The notes: a model not told the origin generated them from the sequence alone. 64,000 nt of DNA from Petasospora fabianii (GCA_022641835.1 CP048715.1:248001-312000), one strand, 5' to 3'. Numbered from the stretch's first letter, positions 1 to 9,493 are shown. A program made the numbers and translations.

Positions 1-935
1 GACTTCAGCGACGTTATAAGGGTATCAAGCACCGAAAGGGCGCGAGATGGGTCTGCTCTTAGTGTTGGAACAATCTCTTTCTCGAAAGTGTTGAAATCAG
101 AGAGCTGGAAGCATTGAACAGCTTTAACTTCAAATGGTACATCAGTTGGTGTTGTGGAATAGAATCTGCGGAAAATACCGGCAAACACCGAATCACTATC
201 AGTTGTATCAATTTCACCCTTTGGCTCATAAAGTGGTCTCTCTTCTGGAGTGCACCACAAATACTCTAGATTCACCTGTTTGCGTCTCTCTGGTGTCAAG
301 AGGTTGATCATGAGCCCGAGTTGCGTATCAACCATAACCCAGCTGTTTACTCCGAGCCCAAAATCATTCACGGGCTTCTTTTGCTTAAGCCTTCTTTTCA
401 TTCTTAAGGTAGAGTTTGGCTTAATGAGACCTTCGACAAATGGGATAATGTCATGATTCTTCTTCAGTAGCGTCGACAGCTGCTCAGCGGCATTCTGGAT
501 GTGTTTTGGAGACTTACCCTGACATACCAATGCAAATGACATGTTTTGAGCCAATGGGTGCTCTTCTTCACGACCACGCAGATCGAAAAGCTTCAAATCG
601 TCAAGACCCAAGTCTATGAGTGAGCGTACGATAGGTTCGACAAATTCTGGTGAGTCCGTTGGGATCTCGGGCATCTCAGCCTTGAAGATCGGTGTGGATA
701 GTGTCGATGATTCCTCTGAGCGGAGGTACCATGGTATATCCTCAGATTCTTCTGCCTCCTCCTTAGATTTGTCGACAACTGGCTCATGTGGCACATCAGA
801 TGGGTTGAATGTGCTCGGGCTGATGGTTGTTGAAGAGATCTGACGGCGGGCGGCAAGCGCCAGCGGTCTTGTGGAACGCGTGGCTTGTTGCGAGACTCGA
901 CTGTTGAGGATTTGTGAGGCAGCTCTTTTCAACAT
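1..935 (-). CDS. ATP25: ATP25, mitochondrial RsfS-like translation/mRNA stability factor (3' part outside window)
   Basis: The reading frame runs from an ATG at 935 off the left edge, giving about 311 N-terminal residues. Residues 1-40 are rich in Arg, Ser and Ala without acids, as in a mitochondrial presequence. A PWYLR motif lies near residue 69. An RsfS/Iojap-like domain spans roughly 98-230, with the signature LGLDDLKLFDLR near 109-120 and a W-V-M-V-D segment near 199-203. In S. cerevisiae Atp25 is cleaved: the N-terminal RsfS-like half acts in mitoribosome/Atp9-ring assembly and the C-terminal half stabilises OLI1 mRNA. The family is about 600 residues, so roughly half is missing here only because of the window edge. 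The gene is divergent from CSM3, with 239 bases between starts. The identification rests on the order PWYLR, RsfS core and presequence; a plain RsfS protein would be shorter and lack the long extension. Confidence 0.85.
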   Translation of the reverse strand, partial: MLKRAASQILNSRVSQQATRSTRPLALAARRQISSTTISPSTFNPSDVPHEPVVDKSKEEAEESEDIPWYLRSEESSTLSTPIFKAEMPEIPTDSPEFVEPIVRSLIDLGLDDLKLFDLRGREEEHPLAQNMSFALVCQGKSPKHIQNAAEQLSTLLKKNHDIIPFVEGLIKPNSTLRMKRRLKQKKPVNDFGLGVNSWVMVDTQLGLMINLLTPERRKQVNLEYLWCTPEERPLYEPKGEIDTTDSDSVFAGIFRRFYSTTPTDVPFEVKAVQCFQLSDFNTFEKEIVPTLRADPSRALSVLDTLITSLK

Positions 936-1094
936 GGTGTCTGAATGGTGAATACTTCCTGATCTTCCACCCCACATTGAAGTTGCAAAAGGTGTTGAAG
1001 AAAGGTCGCCGCTCATCGGTTCGAATCGAGCGCGTTCGCGAATTCGGGCGCTACGCGAAAACGTTCTGCGTGAAGAGCATCCCCAAGCGCTGCA

Positions 1095-1100
1095 ACGCGT
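1095..1100. promoter_or_regulatory. MCB (ACGCGT) upstream of CSM3
   Basis: A perfect ACGCGT lies 75 bases before the CSM3 start. A second partial site, ACGCGAAAA, lies at 1053-1061. MCB elements bind MBF (Mbp1-Swi6) and drive G1/S expression in yeasts. The target assignment is inferred from position and from the replication role of CSM3. Confidence 0.6.
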
Positions 1101-1174
1101 AAGCATTGTTGTTGAATTTACCGTTTTAATCTCTCTGATACCTCTTTAGGAGAATTCCCCAACCCAGAAAAGAC

Positions 1175-2071
1175 ATGTCCAACTTGAATAATCTCCCAGA
1201 ATCACAACAGGACAACGTTGATGATGTCCTTGGTCTCAATATCAATGTCGATCAGGACTCCAATCTCGTTCCAATCAAACCATTACGCGTCTCGCGTCCT
1301 CGATACTTAAAAGATACTCATCTGACATCTATCCGTGGTCTTCCGTACCTTCGCAAGTCTGCAAAGAATCGTCTCAGGAAGACATTGAATCATAAGAATG
1401 AGTATAAGAATTTGACAAATTTTCTATCATTCTATCAGATCTGGGGTCACAACTTGTTCCCAAAGGCGAAGTTCCCTGATTTCGTGGAAATGTGTTCAAC
1501 TGCAGGAAAAGAGAGAACAGTGAAGTTCATGAGAAGGTCGTTTATTGACGAGGATCTTGGTATTATGCAAGATGAGGAAAGAAGAGAGATGTATGTGTTG
1601 AATACTGATATGTCGGTTGGCCGGGATGGAGATGATGGAAGCGCTCGCATTGATGTGGTTGAGCGGGCTCCCGTACAACAAAATGAAGATATAGAAGACA
1701 TTCCAGACGAAGAGTTTGCATGGATGGACATGGATAGGGCTAGAGGTGAAATTGAGAAGGAAGCTGCTGAGAAGGAGACACAGACTGCCTATGCTGCAGA
1801 AGAGAACCAGACAGGCAGCGCATTGAGAAAGACTACACCCCCAGCAGGCGCACAGGATCCAAACTCTTCTACGCTTGCATTTGATGACGATAATGATGAT
1901 TTCGATGATGATGACGATGATGACCTGTTTGCCGCTGTTGGTACGACTACACAGAAGAAACCCCAATCAACATCTACACAAGAGGAACCACCGATGGATG
2001 AGCTTGATTCAACTAACTTTGAGGACCAGTACGCCGACGAGATGGACTTCTTGCGTGAGCAGGGCCTTTGA
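1175..2071 (+). CDS. CSM3: CSM3/Swi3/TIPIN replication fork protection factor
   Basis: This 298-residue protein contains the Swi3 domain at about residues 40-125, with the family core RGLPYLRK followed by LSFYQIWGHNLFPKAKF and a basic stretch. The C-terminal half is acidic, with an Asp-rich run at about 237-252. Csm3 pairs with Tof1 in the fork protection complex, which travels with the replisome, mediates the S-phase checkpoint and supports sister-chromatid cohesion. It acts in the nucleus. The ATG at 1175 gives a domain placement like the family's. An ACGCGT box lies 75 bases upstream. CHL1, elsewhere in this window, works in the same cohesion pathway and has the same promoter box. Confidence 0.9.
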   Translation: MSNLNNLPESQQDNVDDVLGLNINVDQDSNLVPIKPLRVSRPRYLKDTHLTSIRGLPYLRKSAKNRLRKTLNHKNEYKNLTNFLSFYQIWGHNLFPKAKFPDFVEMCSTAGKERTVKFMRRSFIDEDLGIMQDEERREMYVLNTDMSVGRDGDDGSARIDVVERAPVQQNEDIEDIPDEEFAWMDMDRARGEIEKEAAEKETQTAYAAEENQTGSALRKTTPPAGAQDPNSSTLAFDDDNDDFDDDDDDDLFAAVGTTTQKKPQSTSTQEEPPMDELDSTNFEDQYADEMDFLREQGL

Positions 2072-2703
2072 TGATTGCTAACGGCATGTATAGATAGCCC
2101 AAATCTGGAACTAGATACACACAGATAAGGTGCTTGGATCTTGATCTGTGCAATCTCGTAGATCCGACTTTTCACCCAGCATTACCACTGTGGCAGGAGT
2201 GCAGCCTGCTCCGCTTCCACCTGCCGGACATTTATCCTCTTTTAGTGGACACAGCAATCCAATAACGGACCGACTTCGCCTTTGGGCACAGCAAGCCTGG
2301 GACGCCATCGTTATGCGGGTATGGAGCACCGAGAGGTGCGCCACACTTTGGTGATGATCTCCGCGTTGGTTCCCGATTAGAAGTTACAAGCGCCATATTC
2401 TCCCAAGAACTACACAGAAGGGAACAAGCTGCCAAACTGTGGAGGTCGCCTGGATACACTGATTGGGAAACGTTGTCGGAGGGAGGGCGGTGACGATTGT
2501 GAGCACACTGTGGCATTTGGCGGTCGGCTCGCAAAGTTTTACTACACATAAGGGGATGCCTACGCGGAGGGGCGGATGCCTGGGTGACTAATGGTGGCTC
2601 CTCTTATAAGGGATCCTGGCCGCTGCTTGTACCTGTCATTTGCCATGTCAGAGAGAGCTCCATAGGAGAGAAACCACTCTTGACACACTCCAACACACCC
2701 ACC
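2072..2703. other. Intergenic region upstream of MDR oxidoreductase gene
   Basis: There is no convincing gene in these 632 bases; short open frames lack family signatures. A TATAAG hexamer at 2605-2610 sits about 95 bases before the downstream ATG and may be its TATA element. The length suggests a regulated promoter. Confidence 0.5.
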
Positions 2704-4020
2704 ATGACCACCGTTGAGAAGCCATCGTCTACCCAGCAGGACACCCCAGTCATTGCGGTCACCCATAAGCGCAAGTACCAGTTGGACGAGCGTTCCCTGA
2801 GCGTGAGCTCTATCTCCTCCACTGATGGTGAGGATCGTGACCAGCTTGATGAGAAACTCGACAACGATTCCAGTGCTTCCAACTCTGATTCCGAGTCCGA
2901 CTCAAACGTGCAGCTCAAGAAGCGTAAGATCACCACCATCGTCGAGACAGAAACTACCACAACTTTCACTATCCCTGACAAGCAATCAGCACTTGTCATC
3001 ACATCCTTTGAAGAGCCATTTTCAGTCTCAACGACACACCCAGTTCCATCTATTGAGCCACACGAGGTACTTATCGAGAACAAATTCATTGGGCTAAACC
3101 CGATCGACTGGAAGGGAAAGAAGTACCGTTTCGGAGTATACTCCTTCCCATGGGTCCAGGGACGTGAATCATCTGGTGTGATCCGCGCTGTTGGTAAGGA
3201 TGTCAAAGGGTTTGAAGTTGGTGATGAGGTGTTTATGGTTAGTACATCATACAGAGATCTCAAGACATCGACATTCCAGAAATATACCGTCTTTGATGGA
3301 AGACTTGTATGGAAGAAGCCAGAGAGTTTGGAATTGAAAGAGTGTGGTGGTATCGGTGTTGGCCTCGTCACAGCCTCCAGTGTTATGGAGGAACTGGATG
3401 TGGGCTTGTTCCATGAAGAGGTGAACGAAACAGTGAAGGAGACACCGAAGAAGAGCATCTTAGTATGGGGTGGCTCAAGTGGTGTTGGTTCCTACGTCAT
3501 TCAGTTGGCAAAGGTTGCCGGCTATGAAAAGATTATTGCAGTGTCTTCACCTAAGCATGAAGAGGCGTTGAAGAAGATTGGTGCTACGCATGTCCTTGAT
3601 AGATTCAAGTCCACAGAGGAGTTGAAGAAGGAGGTTGGCGAAATTGTGCCAGAGGGTATCCAGGATGGTGTTGACGTTGTTGGAAAGCAGACCACAGACA
3701 TTGTTGTTGAGCTTCTCAATGAGAGCAAAAAGCCAGACGATGAGAAGAAGCTTGTCGCTGTTGTTTCAGGTCCTTCAAAGGACCTCGACTCAAAGCTCCT
3801 CGATGGCATCTCAGTGAAGTCCGTACTCATCAAGAAGTTCCACGAGGATGTTGCCCATGGCCAAAGACTCGTCAAGCGCACATATGAGCTTTTAAAGGCT
3901 GCTGAAATCAACCCTCAGAAGAACATCAAGCTCTACAACGGTGTTGAAGGCATCTTGAAGGGTCTTGAGGACCTCGAGGAGTTTGGTGCTTCCAATGAAA
4001 AGTATGTTGTCGAGTTGTAA
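2704..4020 (+). CDS. MDR-family zinc-free quinone/enoyl reductase-like protein with Ser-rich basic N-tail
   Basis: The ATG at 2704 follows a CACC context and gives 438 residues. An in-frame ATG at 2584 is rejected because it lies upstream of the probable TATA. The first 100 residues are Ser/Asp-rich and low in complexity, with KRK and KKRK clusters. From about residue 105 a medium-chain dehydrogenase/reductase fold follows: the GLNPIDWK substrate-side motif, a GRESSGVI segment, then the Rossmann motif GGSSGVGSYVIQLAK at about 256-270. No zinc-binding Cys set is visible. The catalytic half resembles yeast YNL134C/YCR102C-type NADPH oxidoreductases of unknown substrate. The acidic/basic tail is not typical of that family and could direct it to the nucleus; that is inference. 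Confidence 0.75.
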   Translation: MTTVEKPSSTQQDTPVIAVTHKRKYQLDERSLSVSSISSTDGEDRDQLDEKLDNDSSASNSDSESDSNVQLKKRKITTIVETETTTTFTIPDKQSALVITSFEEPFSVSTTHPVPSIEPHEVLIENKFIGLNPIDWKGKKYRFGVYSFPWVQGRESSGVIRAVGKDVKGFEVGDEVFMVSTSYRDLKTSTFQKYTVFDGRLVWKKPESLELKECGGIGVGLVTASSVMEELDVGLFHEEVNETVKETPKKSILVWGGSSGVGSYVIQLAKVAGYEKIIAVSSPKHEEALKKIGATHVLDRFKSTEELKKEVGEIVPEGIQDGVDVVGKQTTDIVVELLNESKKPDDEKKLVAVVSGPSKDLDSKLLDGISVKSVLIKKFHEDVAHGQRLVKRTYELLKAAEINPQKNIKLYNGVEGILKGLEDLEEFGASNEKYVVEL

Positions 4021-4393
4021 GCTGCCGGGTTGCTTCCAGTTCGAGATGACTACTATGAATGAGACATGCTGGCATTTCACTTCAATTATATATTCAGTTG
4101 ATAAACTATACAGATTTGGTTTCGTGCGATTAAACATTTGTTTGTAGCGTGCTCTTGTTCTGTGGGGTCACAATCTCTAATATTTCCAAATCCGAAGAAT
4201 TACCGCATTAGGACGTCATCAGTGAGTTCGCGAATGCTGCAGCCATTTTAATTTTCGCGACCTCTCCCACGTGTGCCCTATACTTTGCACCAGTCTTCTT
4301 CATGCGAAATTGAAGTTTGAACTCTTCTTTGTTGGCTTCCTGCTCTTCAACCGCTAGGATCCCATAGGAAATCACAAGGCACACAAGCTAGCA
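4021..4393. other. Upstream region of VTC1
   Basis: These 373 bases hold the 3' UTR of the oxidoreductase gene and the VTC1 promoter. The only element I can support is CACGTG at 4268-4273. Confidence 0.5.
4268..4273. promoter_or_regulatory. CACGTG (Pho4-type E-box) upstream of VTC1
   Basis: The palindrome CACGTG, in the context CCCACGTGTG, lies 121 bases from the VTC1 ATG. In S. cerevisiae VTC genes are PHO-regulon members induced by Pho4 through CACGTG. Cbf1 can bind the same hexamer, so Pho4 control is inference. Confidence 0.6.
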
Positions 4394-4976
4394 ATGTCAT
4401 CTGCCCCTCTACTTCAAAGAACTCCAGGTACGTCCTCCATTGCTCCCCAGTCTCACCTGTCATCATGTCATCTCGCTTATCTGATGATGAGTTACAAGAA
4501 TTGGTGTTTGAATTTGACGCATTGATCAGCTGCCATCTGTCCCATATCAAACAGATAATATGGTCAAAGAGAGAATAGAAGTGATGAGTCGTTTATATTT
4601 CAATTTTGAATTATTCAGAGCACTAACATTTGCCACAGGCAAGAGAATTGCCCTTCCAACAAGAGTCGAGCCAAAGGTCTTCTTCGCTAACGAGCGTACA
4701 TTCCTTTCATGGCTCAACTTTACCGTTGTTCTTGGTGGTCTCGGTGTTGGTCTCCTCAACTTTGGTGACAAGGTTGGTAGAGTCAGTGCCGGTCTCTTTA
4801 CCTTTGTCGCCATGGCCACCATGGTGTATGCCCTCATAACATATCACTGGAGAGCTGTTGCAATTAGAAAGAGAGGTTCGGGTCCATACGACGACAGATT
4901 CGGTCCAACAATGCTCTGTTTGTTCTTGCTCGTGGCTGTTGTTGTCAACTTCGTCTTGAGAATCAGAGCAGCTTAA
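4394..4976 (+). CDS. VTC1: VTC1, small subunit of the vacuolar transporter chaperone (polyphosphate synthase); one intron
   Basis: Exon 1 is 4394-4427 ([11 protein letters not shown] plus one base) and exon 2 is 4639-4976, giving 123 residues. The 211-base intron has donor GTACGT, branch CACTAAC at 4621-4627 and acceptor CACAG. The junction restores the family N-terminus, [16 protein letters not shown]. The DUF202-type body follows with [14 protein letters not shown], three predicted membrane helices and the GSGPYDDR loop. Vtc1 is the membrane-only subunit of the VTC complex that makes polyphosphate from ATP and moves it into the vacuole. Length and sequence are close to S. cerevisiae Vtc1 (129 residues). 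The Met at 4560, open into exon 2, lies inside the intron and is not the start. Confidence 0.95.
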
Positions 4977-5137
4977 ATGAGGAAGCTTTATGCGGGTTTT
5001 TGTTGGTTCTACGAAAAGAGACTGTGATCCACTGGCCGTACCGGAGCCAGCTCACATTGTACATTAATGACTTGATTTTAGTTTGCATACAAATACAATA
5101 TGAGATGCAAATCTCGATATACATTGCAGCGTAGATA

Positions 5138-5995
5138 TCATTCTCTATTCAAGTTGTTGTTAAGATATTCAACAAACAATGGGGTGATTCTATCAACATC
5201 CAAACTTCTCACTTTGTTCAACATGACAAAAGTTCTTCTCAATCGTTGTAGTTGAGCGGTGCTTACACCTTGAGGTGGTATATCGACGAAGACATCTTCT
5301 TCAATCTTGACTCTTCCGGTGTTCAACTGTGACAACTCGACAACTTTTAATATGACGCTCTGAGTCTTTCTATCCAGCTCTTGGGCATAGTTTGTAGCGG
5401 TTGCAGGTTTGAGCATTGTGGCAGAGTTTGACTGTGGTGCCTTGTGTAGCACAATTGCATTCCATATATCATCGAATGGGATTTCCACATCGTCATAAGC
5501 AATAGGTATCAAAGGAGAGTCCCAACGGGATGCTGGATCAGGTTCTTCAAATCTCATACTCATTTGTTCCAAGAGTTCAGGATCCCACTTCTCCTCTCCT
5601 TCCGGCTTCTTCTCGTTCCATTCATGACACGTTTTCAGTGGAGCAAGAACATGTACAACACAACATGGTGTCCCTACAGCCTTGGCATCGCAATGGAGCT
5701 GATATCTGAATCCTTTGATGTATGCTGGTGAGTCAAGGATAACAATAGTGTTTCTGGCGATGTCACGTTTCACTGCAGACATCTGGAGGCCTCGAAGGGA
5801 CTTTTCTGTGCGAGATTCACGGTATTGCTCACGGGTGATCCCGAGGGATTCCTCACTGTGGAGTATCACTCTATAGCCATAGCCCGGTGTGTCTGGGGAG
5901 AGGGAAGCGATGCGGGATTCGAGTTGCGTCTTGAGGGCATTAGCTCGAGTTGATTTCCCCGAGCAAGGGAGACCACAGAATGTGACAAGTGGCAT
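5138..5995 (-). CDS. KTI12: KTI12, Elongator-associated P-loop protein
   Basis: I start the protein at the internal MPLVTFCGLPCSGKST, because family members begin directly with this P-loop segment; a frame open to 6127 adds 44 residues without family support. This gives 285 residues. The P-loop is at residues 8-16 (GLPCSGKS), and the LDSPAYIKGFRYQLHC segment after it is typical of Kti12/PSTK kinases. Kti12 binds Elongator and tRNA and is needed for wobble-uridine mcm5 modification. The gene is divergent from MTG1, with 170 bases between starts. Confidence 0.92.
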   Translation of the reverse strand: MPLVTFCGLPCSGKSTRANALKTQLESRIASLSPDTPGYGYRVILHSEESLGITREQYRESRTEKSLRGLQMSAVKRDIARNTIVILDSPAYIKGFRYQLHCDAKAVGTPCCVVHVLAPLKTCHEWNEKKPEGEEKWDPELLEQMSMRFEEPDPASRWDSPLIPIAYDDVEIPFDDIWNAIVLHKAPQSNSATMLKPATATNYAQELDRKTQSVILKVVELSQLNTGRVKIEEDVFVDIPPQGVSTAQLQRLRRTFVMLNKVRSLDVDRITPLFVEYLNNNLNRE

Positions 5996-6165
5996 TGCTT
6001 TGAGTGAAACGTATGTTTTTTTGAAGATTGTTGAAGATGTTGATGATAATGTGTTGATCTTCTCGAAAAACTTTCGCACTCCTCCACAGTTGATGCAAGA
6101 GACTACAAACTCATCGCCACCAGCCATAGAGGCAGCTCACAGCCTACAACGACACACAGCGCATA

Positions 6166-7230
6166 ATGTCGAAGATTCCAGCTGGATTCAAGCCCAGACT
6201 TTCATTCCCGGACTACAACATCCGATTATCTGACTTCAAGGGACACCACCAAAAGGCACTGAACAAGATGACGCAGATTGCACCACAGCTTGATCTCATT
6301 TTTGAGGTTCGAGATGCCCGGGCCCCAATTTCCAGTCGGAATGTGCTTCTGGATCGTCCATTTGCTGGAAAGAAGAAAGTGATTTTGTATTCAAAGAAGG
6401 ACCTAAGCACAGTGGACACCACACTACTTCGGAAATGGCACGGTGATGAACCTTTTATGTTTGTTGACTGTCGATCCAAACGAGATGCCCGTGTCCTTGT
6501 TGAACTCGCAAAGCAACAGTTCTATCAAATGACCCCATCACCACCTTTAGGACTACGTATGCTTGTGGCCGGAATGCCTAATGTTGGTAAAAGTACGCTC
6601 GTGAACACACTGCGAACGGTGGGACTCAGCACGAATAAGAAAGTGGCCAAGACTGGTGGACAGCCGGGCGTGACTAGGGCAACTTCTTCCATTATCAAGA
6701 TCCACGAAGAGCCGGATGTATTACTTTATGACACTCCTGGTGTGTTTTTACCCAAGGTGAATCATTCCACAACGATGATTGTGATGTCGTTGATTGGTGC
6801 GGTGAAGCCGACGGTTGTGGATCCGGTCATACAGGCTGACTATCTGCTCTACATGATCAATTTGCAGAATTGGAAGCTATATTCCAAATATTTGAACCAT
6901 CCAACGAATGATGTTGGTGAGCTGCTTGAAGGTGTGAGTAAGCACATTGGAAAGTTCCACAGGAAAACGGGGGATTTCGATGAGGTGGGCACTGCGATCC
7001 ACTGGGTTGATACGTTTAAGCAAGGTAAGGGCAGAAGAGTTTCTTTCGAATTGGATGCTGTTCTTGGAGGTGGTAAGAACTTTGATTTCAGAAGGGCACT
7101 AGAAGCAGAGAAACAGAGAATAGCCGAGATGGATATAGCTTTAAACAGAGAAAAGGAAAAGAGGCCATTGACGCATAAGGAGTACGTTGCGAACAACGCC
7201 AATCAGCTGTTCAAAGACGATCTATCTTAG
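6166..7230 (+). CDS. MTG1: MTG1, mitochondrial ribosome-assembly GTPase (YlqF/RbgA family)
   Basis: This 354-residue protein has the circularly permuted GTPase order. G4-like SKKD is at about 76-79, G1 GMPNVGKST at about 136-144, G2 GVT near 168-170 and G3 DTPG at 189-192. The EVRDARAPISSRN segment at 47-59 is diagnostic of the YlqF/RbgA/Mtg1 group. Mtg1 acts at the inner membrane in large-subunit mitoribosome maturation. The G4 motif reads SKKD instead of NKxD, as in several family members. The first residues are basic and could serve as a weak presequence. Confidence 0.92.
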   Translation: MSKIPAGFKPRLSFPDYNIRLSDFKGHHQKALNKMTQIAPQLDLIFEVRDARAPISSRNVLLDRPFAGKKKVILYSKKDLSTVDTTLLRKWHGDEPFMFVDCRSKRDARVLVELAKQQFYQMTPSPPLGLRMLVAGMPNVGKSTLVNTLRTVGLSTNKKVAKTGGQPGVTRATSSIIKIHEEPDVLLYDTPGVFLPKVNHSTTMIVMSLIGAVKPTVVDPVIQADYLLYMINLQNWKLYSKYLNHPTNDVGELLEGVSKHIGKFHRKTGDFDEVGTAIHWVDTFKQGKGRRVSFELDAVLGGGKNFDFRRALEAEKQRIAEMDIALNREKEKRPLTHKEYVANNANQLFKDDLS

Positions 7231-7852
7231 GCATTTGTACATAGACATGAGAAGGGACACGAGGTTATGAGCACTGATGTAGAGACTCTCGGGAAGAAGG
7301 CATCTTAGGTATAGTAACCCGTGCGCGGGGCCACCAAACGGGTCCTTGACCTCGGCAGCTCAGGGGCTATGGCACATTGCTCATGGCCCCTTGCGCACCC
7401 GGAAACTGCAGACGAGGTGATCACTGAAGCCCAAGGAGGACCCTTTCAGATAGACACAGCCATGAGTCAGGAAACACGTATCTTCAAGCTAATTTTCACT
7501 TCACCAGATGTTGCTAAGCCATCTGCCAATGCATGGCAGCTGTTGCCGTACTATGGTTCGTTATGTCCTACCCCGCATTTCAAGACACCCCGAGGGCTCC
7601 GAGACCCCGCGGATTGGAGACATATATCAGTGCACACCTTAATTAGAGGTCATACAGGAGATTGCTAATTCAGAATAATGCGAGCCGTTACATCCCCTCT
7701 TTTGCCCCTAGATCACACGTGCCGTTGGCCCCACCTCGACGTGGTTCCAGATATAAATATGTCTCTACCTCCCCACCCAACTTCCGCCGTTCCCGCACAG
7801 TATCAACTACCTAGAACCTTTTTCAGTGTACCACCAATAGACCCCATACACA
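7231..7852. other. Promoter region of wall-protein gene
   Basis: There is no supportable gene in these 622 bases. A frame at 7321-7668 has no recognisable domain. A clear TATAAATA lies at 7752-7759, 94 bases before the next ATG. The length and TATA box fit an inducible promoter, as expected for TIR/DAN-type wall genes. Confidence 0.5.
7752..7759 (+). promoter_or_regulatory. TATA box of TIR-like gene
   Basis: TATAAATA is 94 bases upstream of the ATG at 7853, within the usual yeast TATA-to-start range. Confidence 0.6.
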
Positions 7853-8617
7853 ATGCTTTCTTTGAAGCCACTCGTCCTGCTTGCCTTTGCGCTCTTCACA
7901 AATGCCCAGTCTGCCTCGGAGTCAGCCGAGCTCACCGCCATTGTGAACGATATTAACAACAACTTGCAAGATTACCTTGGCCAGGTCCAGGATGGTAACG
8001 CCCCACCAGCAGAGCTGTTGTCTTTGTACCAGCAAGTCCAGACATACACCGATGACTCGTACACCTCGCTCTACTCTGAGGTTAACATGGGTGATGTCAG
8101 CTCCTACATCACTGGCTTGCCATGGTATTCTTCCCGTCTTCTACCAGCTATCGAAAGTGCTACTGCAGGTGGAAGTGGTGGCTCGTCTGGTGGCTCTAGT
8201 GCCTCTCAATCTTCTGGAGGCTCTGGATCATCTGAGTCTTCTGGTAGTTCCAGTGCCTCTTCCTCTGGCGGCTCTGAGTCTAGTGCCTCTGAGTCCAGTG
8301 CCTCTGAGTCCAGTGCCTCTGGTGGTTCCGCTTCTTTTTCCTCTGCTGATTCCGAGTCATCCAGCTCTGGCTCTGGCTCTGGTGGCTCTTCCTCCTCTGG
8401 TGGTGACAGATCGTCCTCAGCAACCGAGAGCAGCTCTGGCTCCGGTTCCGGTGGTGCCTCCAGTGGATCTGGCTCTTCTTCATCAGGCGGCTCCTCCTCA
8501 TCCTCACAGTCCTCTGATTCCAACTCTGGAGCCTCTGGCTTTGTCCACGATTCCACAAACATTGCCTACTATGTTGTGCCACTTGTGATGATCTTGGCCT
8601 CCCCAGCTCTTCTCTAA
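7853..8617 (+). CDS. TIR/TIP1/SRP1-family GPI-anchored cell wall protein
   Basis: This 254-residue secreted protein begins with a signal peptide (residues 1 to about 18, hydrophobic core LVLLAFALF). A globular SRP1/TIP1 domain spans about 20-105, with the ELTAIVNDI and PWYSSRLLP segments typical of the family. Residues 107-232 are almost wholly Ser and Gly, a heavily O-mannosylated spacer with short repeats such as SSASES. The C-terminal hydrophobic stretch (YYVVPLVMILASPALL) fits a GPI attachment signal. In Saccharomyces the family (TIR, DAN, TIP1) is induced by cold and anoxia and is linked covalently to glucan. The TATA-containing promoter fits such inducibility. Confidence 0.88.
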   Translation: MLSLKPLVLLAFALFTNAQSASESAELTAIVNDINNNLQDYLGQVQDGNAPPAELLSLYQQVQTYTDDSYTSLYSEVNMGDVSSYITGLPWYSSRLLPAIESATAGGSGGSSGGSSASQSSGGSGSSESSGSSSASSSGGSESSASESSASESSASGGSASFSSADSESSSSGSGSGGSSSSGGDRSSSATESSSGSGSGGASSGSGSSSSGGSSSSSQSSDSNSGASGFVHDSTNIAYYVVPLVMILASPALL

Positions 8618-8990
8618 ATGTGTTAGAGTTATACAAAGACATGTTGAATTTACAATTTATGCCACGCTCTTAAGCACGCCACGATTCTGTACGTGAGGGT
8701 CGATCCACACAGGTTGAAAGCAGACTATGTACTATTTATGTAATACGTATGCATTATGGACTGTGTCACATTGTAGATTGGGAGCCAAGGTGAGACAATA
8801 TAAGGGCGCTCGTCCTGCGAAGCACATATTGCAATAACAGAGGACTGGCCTGTTGATGCAAGAAACCCAGAAGAGTGACACCTGCGGTGTGGCGCGTTGC
8901 CGATGCATATAACATATGGAAAGTTTAGCAAAAGGCACTTCTGAGATGGAGAAAGATGAGATCCTTAAATGAGGGAGTTGGAAAAGAAAA

Positions 8991-9104
8991 ATGACGAGTG
9001 CTCAAGACATCAATGTTGCAAACGTCAAGGGCCCTGATGCTCTAGACTTCAAAGATATTCTGGGAGATCTGAGCGTTCACCTAAAGGAAAGTGAACGTGG
9101 ATAA
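8991..9104 (+). CDS. Candidate small ORF, 37 residues, unknown
   Basis: The frame runs from an ATG in A-rich context (AAAA before the ATG) to TAA. The translation is mixed and soluble-looking (MTSAQDINVANVKG, then an acidic/Leu segment ending ESERG). I recognise no family. It lies alone between two + strand genes. A frame of this length is expected by chance, so this is only a candidate. Confidence 0.2.
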   Translation: MTSAQDINVANVKGPDALDFKDILGDLSVHLKESERG

Positions 9105-9328
9105 ACGAATCAAGTAAATACTGTATACTTGAAGACCGAACCTCTATAGACCCTGGCAGGAGACAAAAGCCCGAACGCTTATTACCGTTGGGCAGATCTC
9201 GGGTTTTACGCGCCCGGACGCGCCCCGGATCCTTGGCTCAAAGAGGCTTTGGGGAAGGACCTAAAAAAATTGAATCTCGGGGAGATTCGTTTCCATCTAG
9301 GTCATCTTCTCAGATGATTCAAAATCGG

Positions 9329-9336
9329 TATAAAAG
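9329..9336 (+). promoter_or_regulatory. TATA box of MFS transporter gene
   Basis: TATAAAAG is a consensus TATA box 158 bases before the ATG at 9494. It is only 26 bases before the in-frame ATG at 9362, which argues for the later start. Confidence 0.65.
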
Positions 9337-9493
9337 GAGCACTAGCTAGCTTTCTCAGGAAGTGCAATTAGAACACAAGAACTCGTCTTATTTTCCAATT
9401 GACTCCTACACCTCCTGCATAGCTGTTAATTGCAACAACAACAACACCCCACATAGTGACTACCCATCCCGCAGCGAAGCTCGCTCTGATATC

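Larger units (their letters stand above)
8618..9493. other. Intergenic region and promoter of MFS gene
   Basis: These 876 bases hold the 3' UTR of the wall-protein gene and the promoter of the transporter. They contain a GC-rich patch at about 9209-9230, a TATAAAAG at 9329-9336 and one short frame at 8991-9104, listed separately as a weak candidate. Confidence 0.45.

Noticed and set aside
614-856. Open frames overlapping ATP25 on both strands
   Set aside because: They lie inside the conserved ATP25 frame and have no own signatures.
1015-1035. B-box-like GGTTCGAATC on the + strand
   Set aside because: There is no A box, no acceptor stem and no clover-leaf.
7321-7668. 115-codon frame upstream of the wall-protein gene
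   Set aside because: It has no family features and overlaps the promoter area.
8206-8642. Antisense acidic and basic frames in the Ser-rich wall-protein gene
   Set aside because: They are an artefact of the Ser/Gly codon repeats read on the other strand.
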